A stretch of 64,000 bases of DNA from an uncultured Flavobacteriaceae bacterium. GTDB lineage: Bacteria; Bacteroidota; Bacteroidia; Flavobacteriales; Flavobacteriaceae. Positions 9,979 to 19,763 of the stretch are shown here, one piece after another (positions within the stretch are counted from its first letter, which is position 1; the number at the start of each line of letters is the position of its first letter). Under the pieces are notes generated by a model. It worked only from the letters and a program-made list of their open reading frames with translations. It did not search any database and was not told where the DNA came from. The position numbers and the translations under genes are program-made. The DNA lies in assembly GCA_947502975.1 (NCBI GenBank), contig CANNBV010000006.1, forward strand, positions 1-64,000. Reading direction: 5' to 3'.

Positions 9979-11160
9979 ATGTCATCAATCAAATCTAAAA
10001 GAATTGAATCTATAGATATTTTAAGAGGTCTAGTAATGGTATTAATGGCTTTAGATCATACACGCGACTTCTTCCATTATGATGCCTTTTTCTCTAACCC
10101 TACAAATCTAGAAACGACAACACCATTTATATTCTTTACGAGGTTTATAACGCATTATTGTGCTCCTGTTTTTATTTTTTTGGCAGGAACCTCAGCATTC
10201 TTATATGGAAATAAAAAGAGTAAATCTAAACTATTTAAATTTTTAATTATTAGAGGAATTTGGCTTATTATTTTGTCCATTGTGGTTAATAATTTTGTTT
10301 GGAAATTTGATATTACCTATAGTTTTATTATTCTCCAAGTTATTTGGGCAATTGGCCTATGCATGATTCTACTTTCTTTTGCTATATATCTTCCCATGAG
10401 AGCATTGTTGCTAATAGGTATAATACTAGTAGCCGGCCATAATTTACTAGATGGAATTACTGCTGAAGGCACAAGTTTTATATCCATAGTTTGGTATATA
10501 CTCCACCAGCAACAATTTGGTATAGTAGGTAACCGAATGTTTTCTATTGCTTATCCTATTATTCCTTGGTTTGGATTAATAATTTTAGGCTATTGCTTTG
10601 GAAGGTTGTATATAAAAGATTTTAACCCTAAAAGAAGAAGAATGTATTTAATGTATTTAGGAATTGGTGCAATTGTATTATTCTTCCTTGTTAGAGGCAT
10701 AAATGTCTATGGAGATTTAGTACCATGGACAGTTCAAGATACACCAACCAAAACGGTACTGTCGTTCTTTAAAGTCACAAAATATCCACCATCACTAAGT
10801 TATCTCTTAATCACTATGGGGCCTGCACTTTTGTTTTTATGCGCTATAGAAAACATTAAAAATAGAATAACAGATTTCCTTCTTGTTTTTGGCCGCGTAC
10901 CACTATTTTATTACTTCCTACATATAATTCTGATACATATCTTAGCTATAATTGGTATGCTAATTTTTGGAGGAGATTGGAAAAACATGATTTTAACTAG
11001 TGATGTTTTTATGAATGCTAAACTCTTAGGTTACGGATATTCTTTATTTACAGTATATTTAGTTTGGATTTTAGTAATCGCCCTACTCTATTTTCCTTGT
11101 AAAAAATATATGATTTACAAGGCAAACAATAAAGATAAATGGTGGTTAAGCTACCTTTAG
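9979..11160 (+). CDS. DUF1624 / heparan-alpha-glucosaminide N-acetyltransferase-like membrane protein
   Basis: RIESIDILRGLVMVLMALDHTRDFFHYD...FLAGTSAFLYG, multiple TM segments. Confidence 0.85.
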   Translation: MSSIKSKRIESIDILRGLVMVLMALDHTRDFFHYDAFFSNPTNLETTTPFIFFTRFITHYCAPVFIFLAGTSAFLYGNKKSKSKLFKFLIIRGIWLIILSIVVNNFVWKFDITYSFIILQVIWAIGLCMILLSFAIYLPMRALLLIGIILVAGHNLLDGITAEGTSFISIVWYILHQQQFGIVGNRMFSIAYPIIPWFGLIILGYCFGRLYIKDFNPKRRRMYLMYLGIGAIVLFFLVRGINVYGDLVPWTVQDTPTKTVLSFFKVTKYPPSLSYLLITMGPALLFLCAIENIKNRITDFLLVFGRVPLFYYFLHIILIHILAIIGMLIFGGDWKNMILTSDVFMNAKLLGYGYSLFTVYLVWILVIALLYFPCKKYMIYKANNKDKWWLSYL

Positions 11161-11232
11161 AAATATGGAAATCGTTTTTAAAGAAAGCATTGGTTTCGAC
11201 TCTCAATCAGTTAAAGGAAAAGTTGGGTTAAA

Positions 11233-11790
11233 CTAATCTCGCAACTTTCCAGCAAACACACTTACTTTAGAATTAAACGGATTCCCTGAAGCACGACGCA
11301 ACATCACCACTTGTCCACAATGCCATAAGGCATCGGCAATAGGGCCGTTAATGATGTTCCAAAATGGAAATCTGTTATTATCAAACTTTGATATATCATC
11401 AGTAGACCTTAAAATATCTGATGCTGTTTTATAATTCAGTAAAGTTTGCTTACGTTTTTCTTCAAATATCATTTTACTTCCATCTACTGGTTTAAAATCT
11501 TTAATTATGGTACCCAAAATAAAATTTGATAATCCATACAAATGATCAATAGTTTCCATTGTGGTTCTACCAGATTCACTTGGTTTATACGTTAGATCTT
11601 CTGGCCGTAATCCTTCAGTTGCCCAATAATAACGAAACCCTAAGCCATCAATCATCCTTGAAACTGTGGTTCCTGCTGTATAGGTTTCTGCTGCTTCTGG
11701 TATTTCATAATATGGTAATTCTTGTTTCACTTCTTGTGCCGTTATTAAATGAGATAATAGAATTGCAAAAGCTAAAGTTATGGTTTTCAT
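11233..11790 (-). CDS. Secreted DinB-like protein
   Basis: Signal peptide MKTITLAFAILLSHLITAQ; GRTTMETIDHLYGLSNFI...NGPIADALWHCGQVVMLRRASGNP is DinB-like. Confidence 0.6.
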   Translation of the reverse strand: MKTITLAFAILLSHLITAQEVKQELPYYEIPEAAETYTAGTTVSRMIDGLGFRYYWATEGLRPEDLTYKPSESGRTTMETIDHLYGLSNFILGTIIKDFKPVDGSKMIFEEKRKQTLLNYKTASDILRSTDDISKFDNNRFPFWNIINGPIADALWHCGQVVMLRRASGNPFNSKVSVFAGKLRD

Positions 11791-11828
11791 TAATTCGAAT
11801 TTAAAGTTTGATATTATTTATTACAAAA

Positions 11829-12155
11829 TTATTTGGGAGGTAAAGACATGACATAATCATAGCTTTCATTTAATAGATTTACGATGGTTTCAGAATCGTC
11901 TAGCATTCTGTCTGGAATTAATACATAACCTTTCATTACTGCACCGTATGATTTGTATATGGAGGTCTCAAATGCCTCGATATATTGTGCTTTTACAGCT
12001 TCAGAAAATCGAATACCTATTTCTCCTGCTTTATTTAACAATGCAAACATGTAACCATTAGCGGAGGTATAAATCATGGATTTCCCTTTCCTTTCAAATC
12101 GAGGACATTGCTCTACTAAGTTATCAAAAAGCTGTAATTTTTCATCCCAAGTCAT
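11829..12155 (-). CDS. TfoX N-terminal-like small protein
   Basis: 108 aa; KSMIYTSANGYMFALLNKAGEIGIRFSEAVKAQYIEAFETSIYKSYGAVMKGYVLIPDRML. Confidence 0.5.
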   Translation of the reverse strand: MTWDEKLQLFDNLVEQCPRFERKGKSMIYTSANGYMFALLNKAGEIGIRFSEAVKAQYIEAFETSIYKSYGAVMKGYVLIPDRMLDDSETIVNLLNESYDYVMSLPPK

Positions 12156-12166
12156 ACTTAAAAGTA

Positions 12167-13579
12167 TTAATTTTTAATTCTTGGTGGATTAGCTATCGGA
12201 TTAACACCATAAGTATCATATAAATAAACTAAAGCAGTCATGGTAGCTGCACCCAATTCTAATTCTCTTTTATTCACTGCGTCAAAGGTGTCGTTACTAG
12301 CATGATGATGGTCGAAATAACGTTGAGAATCTGGTCGTAGTCCTGCTAAAACATTTGTATTGCTTTTTAACGGCCCAACATCTGCGCCACTGCCACCTTG
12401 TTCAAAATAGTGAATTAAATAGGGTTTAAAAAGAGATTTCCATCCTAAAACTTGATTAAAATTAGCATCATTACAATCAAAAGAAAATCCTCTTGGTGTA
12501 AATCCACCAGCATCACTTTCTAGCGCAAAAATGTGATTTTCGCCTTTAGCTTTTGCTTCTGCTGCGTATTTTTTACCGCCTCTTAATCCGTTTTCCTCAT
12601 TCATAAACAATACGACTCTAATGGTGCGTTTGGGTTTTATATTTAGAACTTTCATTAGTCTAAGTACTTCCATGGATTGTACAACACCTGCCCCATCGTC
12701 ATGAGAACCATCACCTAAATCCCAAGAATCTAAATGGCCACCAACAATAATATATTCGTCTGGAAATTCGCTGCCTTTTATTTCACCAATAACATTATAG
12801 GATTGTACATCTTTTAATTGTTTACAATGTTGACGAAAGTGGAATTTTGTATCCGCATCTAATTTCAACATACTACTCAATAACTCAGCATCATTGGTAC
12901 TTATGGCAGCAGATGGGATGCGTTTATCGTTTGGTAAATCATCATACGTCATACTTCCTGTATGTGGCAAATCGTCTAATCTTAAATTCATAGAACGCAC
13001 CACGACACCTATCGCACCATATTTTGCAGCTTCAACGGCGCCTTTATAGCGTTGGTTTACACAGCCACCATAAGCTTGAAAGGTTTGTATTAAATCGGCT
13101 TGCATAGGGCGATTAAAAAACACAATCTTCCCTTTCACATGTTCAACTCCTAATGTTTCTAATTCCTCAAAATTTTGAACTTCAACAACCGAAGCTTTGA
13201 TACCTAAGCTTGGTGTTGCAATAGAGCCTCCCAAAGCGCAAATATTAACAGTTGTAGTTTTGCCTTCTCCTGATTCTATATAGGCGTACTCTTTAGCACC
13301 TCGTACCCATTTTGGGACCATGACTGGCTGCAACCATACTTTGGTTAGTCCTAATTTTTCTAATTCTTCTTTCGTGTATTTTACAGCGCGTTCTGCATTA
13401 TATGATCCTGATAAACGCCCACCAATTTGATTCGACAAATGGTCTAACCACTCATAACTATTGCCATTGGTCAATGATGTTGTATAAATATTTTTTATGG
13501 TAGCTTCATCCGTTTGTGCTTTGGTTTGGAATGGTAATAGCAACAAAAGTGTCAACATACTTAGGTTCAGTAATCGCAT
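12167..13579 (-). CDS. M28 family metallopeptidase with PA domain
   Basis: IIVGGHLDSWDLGDGSHDDGAGVV, VLFMNEENGLRGGKKYA; signal peptide. Confidence 0.92.
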   Translation of the reverse strand: MRLLNLSMLTLLLLLPFQTKAQTDEATIKNIYTTSLTNGNSYEWLDHLSNQIGGRLSGSYNAERAVKYTKEELEKLGLTKVWLQPVMVPKWVRGAKEYAYIESGEGKTTTVNICALGGSIATPSLGIKASVVEVQNFEELETLGVEHVKGKIVFFNRPMQADLIQTFQAYGGCVNQRYKGAVEAAKYGAIGVVVRSMNLRLDDLPHTGSMTYDDLPNDKRIPSAAISTNDAELLSSMLKLDADTKFHFRQHCKQLKDVQSYNVIGEIKGSEFPDEYIIVGGHLDSWDLGDGSHDDGAGVVQSMEVLRLMKVLNIKPKRTIRVVLFMNEENGLRGGKKYAAEAKAKGENHIFALESDAGGFTPRGFSFDCNDANFNQVLGWKSLFKPYLIHYFEQGGSGADVGPLKSNTNVLAGLRPDSQRYFDHHHASNDTFDAVNKRELELGAATMTALVYLYDTYGVNPIANPPRIKN

Positions 13580-13790
13580 ATGGTTTTTTGTTTCTAAATA
13601 TAGGGCTTATGAAACTTTCTGTATCCAAAAGTAATCTTAAAATTGTCTCTCATAAAGATATTTAGTCTCAAGGAGATATGACTGTAACAGAAAAATAATG
13701 ATTTACTCAGTAAATCTAGCTGCTATTAAAATTTTTGTATTATTTTTATTATGACTCAAAATATAGGTTAATTTAAGAGTTGTACTGCAT

Positions 13791-14294
13791 ATGGCTAACT
13801 TAATAATCATAGTAATTGTAATGTTATCTTGGGTAGTTTTCGGAAACCTTGGAATTCACCTCTATTTTAAAAAGAAAAGAGAAAATGTAATTGAGAATTT
13901 GAATGGAATAAACTACGAAATGATTAATAATATCGTGACTCATATCTCTAAAAAAAATAGATTTAGTATTTCCTATCAGAGAAAAAAATCAGATGTAGTA
14001 TTCTATGAAAATAATATTTTAATACTTCCTTATAACGCAACCAAACTATTCAAACAATATCAACCTTCATTGCAATACTCTTTTTCAAAAACAGAAAAAA
14101 AAATTGATGGAATAAGCACTACGATTGAAATTGAAAGTATTATGCAAAAAGAAAACAAAATAAAACTTTCGCATCAAGGAATAGGTGGAATTTTAAATGG
14201 AAAGATGACAACTGAATTGGAATTCACAGCAACTGGAATTAATTTATATGAAATTATAAACAACAATAAATACGCAATACAACAATGGTTATAA
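13791..14294 (+). CDS. Hypothetical protein, N-terminal TM (first gene of putative cassette array)
   Basis: 167 aa ORF; followed by a hairpin spacer. Confidence 0.6.
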   Translation: MANLIIIVIVMLSWVVFGNLGIHLYFKKKRENVIENLNGINYEMINNIVTHISKKNRFSISYQRKKSDVVFYENNILILPYNATKLFKQYQPSLQYSFSKTEKKIDGISTTIEIESIMQKENKIKLSHQGIGGILNGKMTTELEFTATGINLYEIINNNKYAIQQWL

Positions 14295-14410
14295 ATAATA
14301 GCCGGTTATCGCCTGCTTATAAAAATCCTTTCGAATTTTCAGTTTGGTGTGTACTTGAAAAGTTAAGTGCTCACACACGCAACTAATCATAGCTGAGACC
14401 GTTAAGCAAC
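14278..14410 (+). repeat. Cassette-array spacer 1 (attC-like candidate)
   Basis: 5' arm TACAACAATGGTTATAAATAATAGCC matches 20756-20781 at 24/26; 3' arm CGCAACTAATCATAGCTGAGACCG matches 15832-15855 at 22/24; ends ...CCGTTAAGC (fits GTTRRRY). Confidence 0.6.
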
Positions 14411-14431
14411 ATTTGACAAAAACAGTAGAAA

Positions 14432-14671
14432 TTGAAATTTAAGATTGGACTTTCATTATTTTTTATCTTCGGGTTTTTCTTTTTCAGAATAATCGGACCA
14501 ATTATTACCAAAAAGTTGAAAGATTTTCATGTCAGAAATAATACCGGATTAGTTGAAAAAGCACCTGGTGTTTTTAAATTTTTTAATCTTTTTTTCAAGG
14601 CTTCTGCAATTTTCTGTTTAATTTATGTGGTAATGATTTGGACTGGATTTGTTACAATACCGAGTGAATAA
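14432..14671 (+). CDS. Small hypothetical membrane protein (TTG start in track)
   Basis: 79 aa with two hydrophobic segments, adjacent to the next ORF. Confidence 0.5.
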   Translation: MKFKIGLSLFFIFGFFFFRIIGPIITKKLKDFHVRNNTGLVEKAPGVFKFFNLFFKASAIFCLIYVVMIWTGFVTIPSE

Positions 14672-15207
14672 TGTTCTGGAAAAGAAAGAAAAATAAATCA
14701 ACGGAATTTAAATGTGCTGTATGTGGACAAATACATTCGGATTGGCCTGCATTAGCTTATAGCTCACCTGCGAATTACCACAACCTTTCTGAAAAGGAAA
14801 AATCGGAAATTGGTAAATTGGACACGGACTTTTGCGAAATTCATTACGCAGACCAAATTGACCGTTTTATAAGAGTAACGCTTACTCAAAAAGTAAAAGA
14901 CGCTTGCGAAACGTTGGAATACGGACTTTGGGTATCATTAAGCGAAAAAAGTTATTTAGACTATAAAGAAAATTACAATAATCCGAATCACGAAAATAAA
15001 TACTTTGGTTGGTTATGTAGCAATGTCCCTGAATATGGAGATACATCTTCAATTCCTTGCGATGTAATAACAAAAAGCGGAAATAACAGGCCAGAAATTT
15101 TTCCTCACGAAGATTTTGACCATCCATTAGTTCGGGATTATTACGACGGAATTTTAAAAACAGAAGCTGAAAATAGAATAAACGAAATGATAAAAAACCT
15201 TGGGTAA
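14671..15207 (+). CDS. DUF2199-like protein
   Basis: FKCAVCGQIHSDWPALAYSSPANYHNLSEKEKSEIGKLDTDFCEI..FIRVTLTQKV; CxxC near the N-terminus. Confidence 0.75.
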   Translation: MFWKRKKNKSTEFKCAVCGQIHSDWPALAYSSPANYHNLSEKEKSEIGKLDTDFCEIHYADQIDRFIRVTLTQKVKDACETLEYGLWVSLSEKSYLDYKENYNNPNHENKYFGWLCSNVPEYGDTSSIPCDVITKSGNNRPEIFPHEDFDHPLVRDYYDGILKTEAENRINEMIKNLG

Positions 15208-15320
15208 CAACGTATATAACTTATTGCTTGGTTCTCGCTTACCTACAAAATCCTAGCGGATTTTCTATTCGGTTTGTATTTGATTAACCACGCAACAAAC
15301 CATATACAAACACGTTTGCA
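15205..15320 (+). repeat. Cassette-array spacer 2 (attC-like candidate, clearest hairpin)
   Basis: GTATATAACTTATTGCTTGGTT (15212-15233) against AACCACGCAACAAACCATATAC (15286-15307): 17/22 complementary; inner hairpin AAAATCC-TAGC-GGATTTT (15247-15264). Confidence 0.65.
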
Positions 15321-15364
15321 GTAATTATGTGAACGCAATAAAACTGAAAAAATATATTTGCTAA

Positions 15365-15754
15365 ATGAATTTCTTCAAAAAAATATTCTCAATTAATACG
15401 AAGGGAAATTCTTTTCCAAGAAAAGAAAGATATCCTGAAAATTCAAAGGGCGATTTTTATGTAGAGAACCAAGTCTGTATAACTTGTGGTGCACCCGAAG
15501 CAGAAGCACCTGATTTAATTGAACATTCTAAACTTGAATATGGACATTGTTATTTTAAAAAACAACCTACAACAGCAGACGAATTAGACAGAGCAATTAG
15601 CGCAATGCAAGTTTCTTGTATCGCAGGAATCCGATATGGCGGAAAAGACCAAGCGATACTTAAAAGACTATCTGATTTGAATTTGCAAGCAGAATGTGAT
15701 TATACTTTGAAAGATGTACTTAAAGAATACAATGAAATTGATAAACAGAAATAA
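15365..15754 (+). CDS. Hypothetical protein with CxxC (ferredoxin-like annotation possible)
   Basis: 129 aa; VENQVCITCGAPEAEAPDLI...YGHCYFKKQP. Confidence 0.55.
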   Translation: MNFFKKIFSINTKGNSFPRKERYPENSKGDFYVENQVCITCGAPEAEAPDLIEHSKLEYGHCYFKKQPTTADELDRAISAMQVSCIAGIRYGGKDQAILKRLSDLNLQAECDYTLKDVLKEYNEIDKQK

Positions 15755-15767
15755 AAAAAAACTACTG

Positions 15768-15860
15768 CCAAAAATGTATGAAAATAATGCTTAAATTTAA
15801 TCCTAAATCTAAACGTTAGTGAGTAGAAATCCGCAACTACTCATAGCCGAGACCGCTGGC
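15768..15860 (+). repeat. Cassette-array spacer 3 (attC-like candidate)
   Basis: 3' arm CGCAACTACTCATAGCCGAGACCG is 22/24 identical to spacer 1; 5' TATGAAAATAATGC partly pairs with it. Confidence 0.5.
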
Positions 15861-15884
15861 AAAAAGCTCAAAAAAGATTAACAA

Positions 15885-16136
15885 ATGAAGAACACAGACT
15901 TGAAAAGTAAAACGACTGAAAATTTAGAAGCAGAATTGAAAGGAATTAAGATTATCACTTGGGCATTAATTGGAATCTTAATACCATTATTTTCATTAAC
16001 AATTTATGGACTGATTACGAATAAAAGCTCTACTGATTTACCTTTATTGGTAGTTGCAATTTCTTGTAGCGCAATACTTCCATTACAATTTATTAATATG
16101 AAGAAAATCAAAACAGAATTGAATGCCAGAGGCTGA
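15885..16136 (+). CDS. Small hypothetical protein with two TM segments
   Basis: 83 aa; WALIGILIPLFSLTIYGLI, DLPLLVVAISCSAILPLQFI. Confidence 0.55.
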   Translation: MKNTDLKSKTTENLEAELKGIKIITWALIGILIPLFSLTIYGLITNKSSTDLPLLVVAISCSAILPLQFINMKKIKTELNARG

Positions 16137-16150
16137 ATTTGAAACCTGAA

Positions 16151-16846
16151 ATGAAAAAATTACAGAAAGTCATACTAATAATCGTTGGATTGATTTGTTT
16201 TTCCCAATGTAAAAGAAAAGTGAATATATCAAATGACATTGCTTATAGCGGAAAACCTAAGATTAAACTTGACAGTCTAAAGAATTTAGACAGTTTAGAT
16301 ATAGATTTCCAATTAAGAGGGAATTGCTACGCTTTTAGTAGTAAAAAAAATGCTAAAAAATCAAATGGAGAAGCACACTCAAAGAATATAGCGAAGCCCA
16401 ATAATGGAAAGTTTGAAAAAGGATTATTCGGACTTTATCTGAACGAAAATGAACTTCAAAAAATTTATGAGAAAAATATTGGTCATACTCTTTATTTAAT
16501 CAATACAACCTCCAAGAATATTGATTTATCTGCTCAAGACAGTCGAATTGATATAAAAACAGAAGTTAAATCTAAAGTTGGATTATGGACTGAAATTACT
16601 TATCTACCATCAAGTTGGTGTGGAAATAGTTACCACACAATTACTCTAGGTTCTGACGAATATTGGGAATTTGTCCAACCTATATTTAAGGGAAGTTTTA
16701 AAACAACGCTTCGCTATAAATTAGAACTAGAAGATAGTACAATTGTATCTAATGAAATAGTGGCTTTCATCAATCCAGAACAGTTAGACAAAGACAGAAA
16801 AGAAGGTCATAAACCGAACAACATAATGGATCCTTACAACGAATAA
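16151..16846 (+). CDS. Hypothetical lipoprotein (track start 16139 is TTG; ATG at 16151 preferred)
   Basis: MKKLQKVILIIVGLICFSQCKRK lipobox-like signal. Confidence 0.6.
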   Translation: MKKLQKVILIIVGLICFSQCKRKVNISNDIAYSGKPKIKLDSLKNLDSLDIDFQLRGNCYAFSSKKNAKKSNGEAHSKNIAKPNNGKFEKGLFGLYLNENELQKIYEKNIGHTLYLINTTSKNIDLSAQDSRIDIKTEVKSKVGLWTEITYLPSSWCGNSYHTITLGSDEYWEFVQPIFKGSFKTTLRYKLELEDSTIVSNEIVAFINPEQLDKDRKEGHKPNNIMDPYNE

Positions 16847-16926
16847 AACTCAAAAACTTGGTAACATTATCTAATATTTTGCGTCTCTTTTGGCAATGAA
16901 AATTATATGTATTAATCAAAAAGAGA

Positions 16927-18003
16927 ATGAAAAAACGGATAATTGGAATTGATGTGGCAAGAGCTATAGCTATCATCGGAATGATAATAGTGAATTTTAA
17001 AGTCGTTTTTGGTAATACTGGATCCAATTGGGTAAAATCTGTTGCAAGTGTTTTCGATGGAAAAGCAGCGGCAACATTTGTTGTTATAGCTGGTATTGGA
17101 CTTGCTTTAATTACAAACTCTGCTATTGATCAAAAAGACAAACTCAAATTAAAAATTGCTCGAAATAGAATTATCAAAAGAGCTATATTTCTGTTCATTA
17201 TTGGAATTTCATATATAGCAATTTGGCCAGCAGATATTCTACATTTTTATGGTATTTATATGGCAATAACAATCTTGCTGTTGTCTAGTAAAGAAAAAAC
17301 TATTTTAATTTCAGCTATCTCTTTTATTATAGCCTTTCCAATACTAATGGCATTTTGGGGTTACGAAACGGGTTGGGATTTTGATACATTAAGCTATCAA
17401 GAATTTTGGTCAATAAAAGGGTTTATTAGAAATCTATTTTATAATGGTTTTCACCCAGTAATTCCTTGGACCGCTTTTATGCTATTTGGTTATTGGTTTG
17501 GTAAACAGGATTTACATAACGAAAAATTTATAAAAAAAACATTTTGGGTTAGTACAATCATTTTTATTGCTATTCAAGTACTTTCATATTTGTCTATTTC
17601 ATTTTTATCAGAAGGAAACCAAGATTCTGCAAAAGCATTATCCGAAATTCTTGGAACCAATCCTATGCCACCATTACCAATTTATATGTGCAATGGTATT
17701 GCAATTTCTTTCGCCATAATTTCTGCTTGTATAATGATTTCCAAACGATTTGAGAATAGTTTTATAATTGATGCTTTAAACAAAACTGGACAATTAGCTT
17801 TGACTTTCTACGTAGCGCATGTTATTATCGGAATGGGAATAGTAGAAGCAATAAATCCTTCTGAAATGGGAAAATACTCTATTGAATTTTCTGTGATTTA
17901 TGCGTTAGGGTTTAGTCTATTATGCATTGTATTTGCAGTAATCTGGAGAAAATATAAAAAAACAGGACCATTAGAGTGGCTTATGCGAAAAATAACAGAT
18001 TGA
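16927..18003 (+). CDS. DUF418-like / acyltransferase-like membrane protein
   Basis: MKKRIIGIDVARAIAIIGMIIVNFKV...AATFVVIAGIGLALIT, many TM segments. Confidence 0.75.
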   Translation: MKKRIIGIDVARAIAIIGMIIVNFKVVFGNTGSNWVKSVASVFDGKAAATFVVIAGIGLALITNSAIDQKDKLKLKIARNRIIKRAIFLFIIGISYIAIWPADILHFYGIYMAITILLLSSKEKTILISAISFIIAFPILMAFWGYETGWDFDTLSYQEFWSIKGFIRNLFYNGFHPVIPWTAFMLFGYWFGKQDLHNEKFIKKTFWVSTIIFIAIQVLSYLSISFLSEGNQDSAKALSEILGTNPMPPLPIYMCNGIAISFAIISACIMISKRFENSFIIDALNKTGQLALTFYVAHVIIGMGIVEAINPSEMGKYSIEFSVIYALGFSLLCIVFAVIWRKYKKTGPLEWLMRKITD

Positions 18004-18018
18004 AAAAACTAGTTACAA

Positions 18019-18140
18019 AAAGGTGTATAGTTCATTGCTCGGGTTTATGTTAATCGGAAAATTCGAAGGATTTACCTTAGGTTCGGTTCCTTTTGCTAAA
18101 TTAGTTGTGAAGCAATCGATACTAACCGTTCTAAAATATC
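18019..18140 (+). repeat. Cassette-array spacer 4 (attC-like candidate)
   Basis: GGTGTATAGTTCATTGCT (18022-18039) against AGCAATCGATACTAACC (18111-18127), imperfect inverted arms; resembles the spacer 2 5' arm (GTATA..TTATTGCT). Confidence 0.45.
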
Positions 18141-18709
18141 TGAGAACATTGAGTTTAAAAGAGAAAATATTTGAGAAATATGATGAATTTAGTTTACTTG
18201 AAAACCAAACTGAAAAGGACATTTTACGCTCTGAAATCAAAACAATACTAGCGGAATATTCTGAAATGGATTCCAATTGTTATCATCTGCTTGGACTTGT
18301 TGATTATGAATCAGACGACTGGAAAGAAAATATTGAAGCCTCTATTGGAAATTTTAAAAAGGCAATTGAATTAGATAAGGATAATTTTTTAGCTCAATTA
18401 TATTTAGCACACTGTTACCACGATTTGAATAGATTGGAATTGGCTTTGGAAAACTATAACAAAGTTGACAGAGAAAAACTAAAAGTGTTTCAAGTATGGA
18501 GATACACAAAACTGATTGAACAAATTGGATATTGCCAATATAAGCTTGGAAATAAACAAATTGGAGAGCAACACTTTGAGGAAGTTTTGGAATGGTATAA
18601 AAAACTTCCAGAAATCGACCGAGCTGTTCCATCTGAATTAATTGAATGTTTACCAAAAAATCATCGGATTGTAACCGAAATGAAAAAGATAGAAAGTTAT
18701 TTAGAATAA
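18023..18709 (+). CDS. TPR-containing hypothetical protein (true start probably downstream of about 18140)
   Basis: AIELDKDNFLAQLYLAHCYHDLNRLELALENYNKVDREK TPR pattern; the first ~40 codons of the track ORF lie in the hairpin spacer. Confidence 0.6.
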   Translation: MYSSLLGFMLIGKFEGFTLGSVPFAKLVVKQSILTVLKYLRTLSLKEKIFEKYDEFSLLENQTEKDILRSEIKTILAEYSEMDSNCYHLLGLVDYESDDWKENIEASIGNFKKAIELDKDNFLAQLYLAHCYHDLNRLELALENYNKVDREKLKVFQVWRYTKLIEQIGYCQYKLGNKQIGEQHFEEVLEWYKKLPEIDRAVPSELIECLPKNHRIVTEMKKIESYLE

Positions 18710-18720
18710 AAAAACGTTTT

Positions 18721-18860
18721 ACAACAATAACCATAATTCATTGTGATTTTATGCCATACCAAAATAAAAGTATAAATCAAACGGATGGATTTTGGTAGAA
18801 TAATCCTGCGGATGATTCCGCATCGAAATCATAACCAAACCGTTAGGCACAACGTAACAG
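18721..18860 (+). repeat. Cassette-array spacer 5 (attC-like candidate)
   Basis: Starts ACAACAATAACCATAATTCATTG, ends ACCGTTAGGCACAACG (GTTAGGC fits GTTRRRY); inner AATCCTGCGGATGATT hairpin. Confidence 0.5.
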
Positions 18861-18908
18861 TACTATGACCGCGTCGTCTTCCTAGAACAAACTAATCTTA
18901 AAAGCATA

Positions 18909-19763
18909 ATGCCTAAAAATTTATCGGAACATAGAGAAACTTGGACAACGATTTTTATTTTTATCACAATTGTTACTATTATTAGTTCGCTATTTCATTT
19001 TGCAATAGTTAATCTATATCCTTCGCGAATATATATTGGAGGTCTAATGTGGTGTCCAGCTGTAGCCGCCATAGTTACGCTAAAACTAAAAAAACGACCT
19101 ATTTCTTCACTAAATTGGAATTGGGGAAATTGGAAGTATATTCGATTTTCATATTTTATTCCTGCTTTATATGGCGTAATCACTTATATACTAATCTGGA
19201 TTTTTGGATTTGGAAGTTTAACAAATAGAGAAGCTATTACGGATTGGGCAAAAGATCTTGGTTTGATTGGTATAGGAACATTAAATACTACATCAATTAT
19301 AGTCATAGCTATTATCTTATTAGGAACTATAGAAGTAATACGATCTGCAGCAACAACTTTAGGAGAGGAAATTGGGTGGCGAGGTTTTTTTATTTATGAA
19401 TTAAGAAAAGTGCTTTCCTTTACTGGTGTTTCCCTTTTTAGCGGGATTGTTTGGGCATCTTGGCACTGGCCATTAATTGTATACTACGGAGATAATGTAA
19501 TATTGGAATTAACAACATTTTATGTAGTTATTATAGCAATGTCATTTATTATGACATACTATACTTTTAAATCTAAAAGTCTATGGCCCGCAGTAATATT
19601 TCACGCAGTAAGTAATGTGTATATTCAAAAAATATTGCCTGAATTAACAATTAAGAATGAGGGAACGGAACATTGGCTTGGTGAAAACGGAATTATGTTT
19701 GCAATTGTTACGTGTATTTTTGGATTTTACTTTTGGAGAAAAGCAATTAAAGAAAAATTATAA
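18909..19763 (+). CDS. CPBP family intramembrane glutamic endopeptidase (CAAX protease/bacteriocin-processing-like)
   Basis: LGEEIGWRGFFIYEL, FSGIVWASWHWPLI, SLWPAVIFHAVSNV motifs. Confidence 0.88.
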   Translation: MPKNLSEHRETWTTIFIFITIVTIISSLFHFAIVNLYPSRIYIGGLMWCPAVAAIVTLKLKKRPISSLNWNWGNWKYIRFSYFIPALYGVITYILIWIFGFGSLTNREAITDWAKDLGLIGIGTLNTTSIIVIAIILLGTIEVIRSAATTLGEEIGWRGFFIYELRKVLSFTGVSLFSGIVWASWHWPLIVYYGDNVILELTTFYVVIIAMSFIMTYYTFKSKSLWPAVIFHAVSNVYIQKILPELTIKNEGTEHWLGENGIMFAIVTCIFGFYFWRKAIKEKL

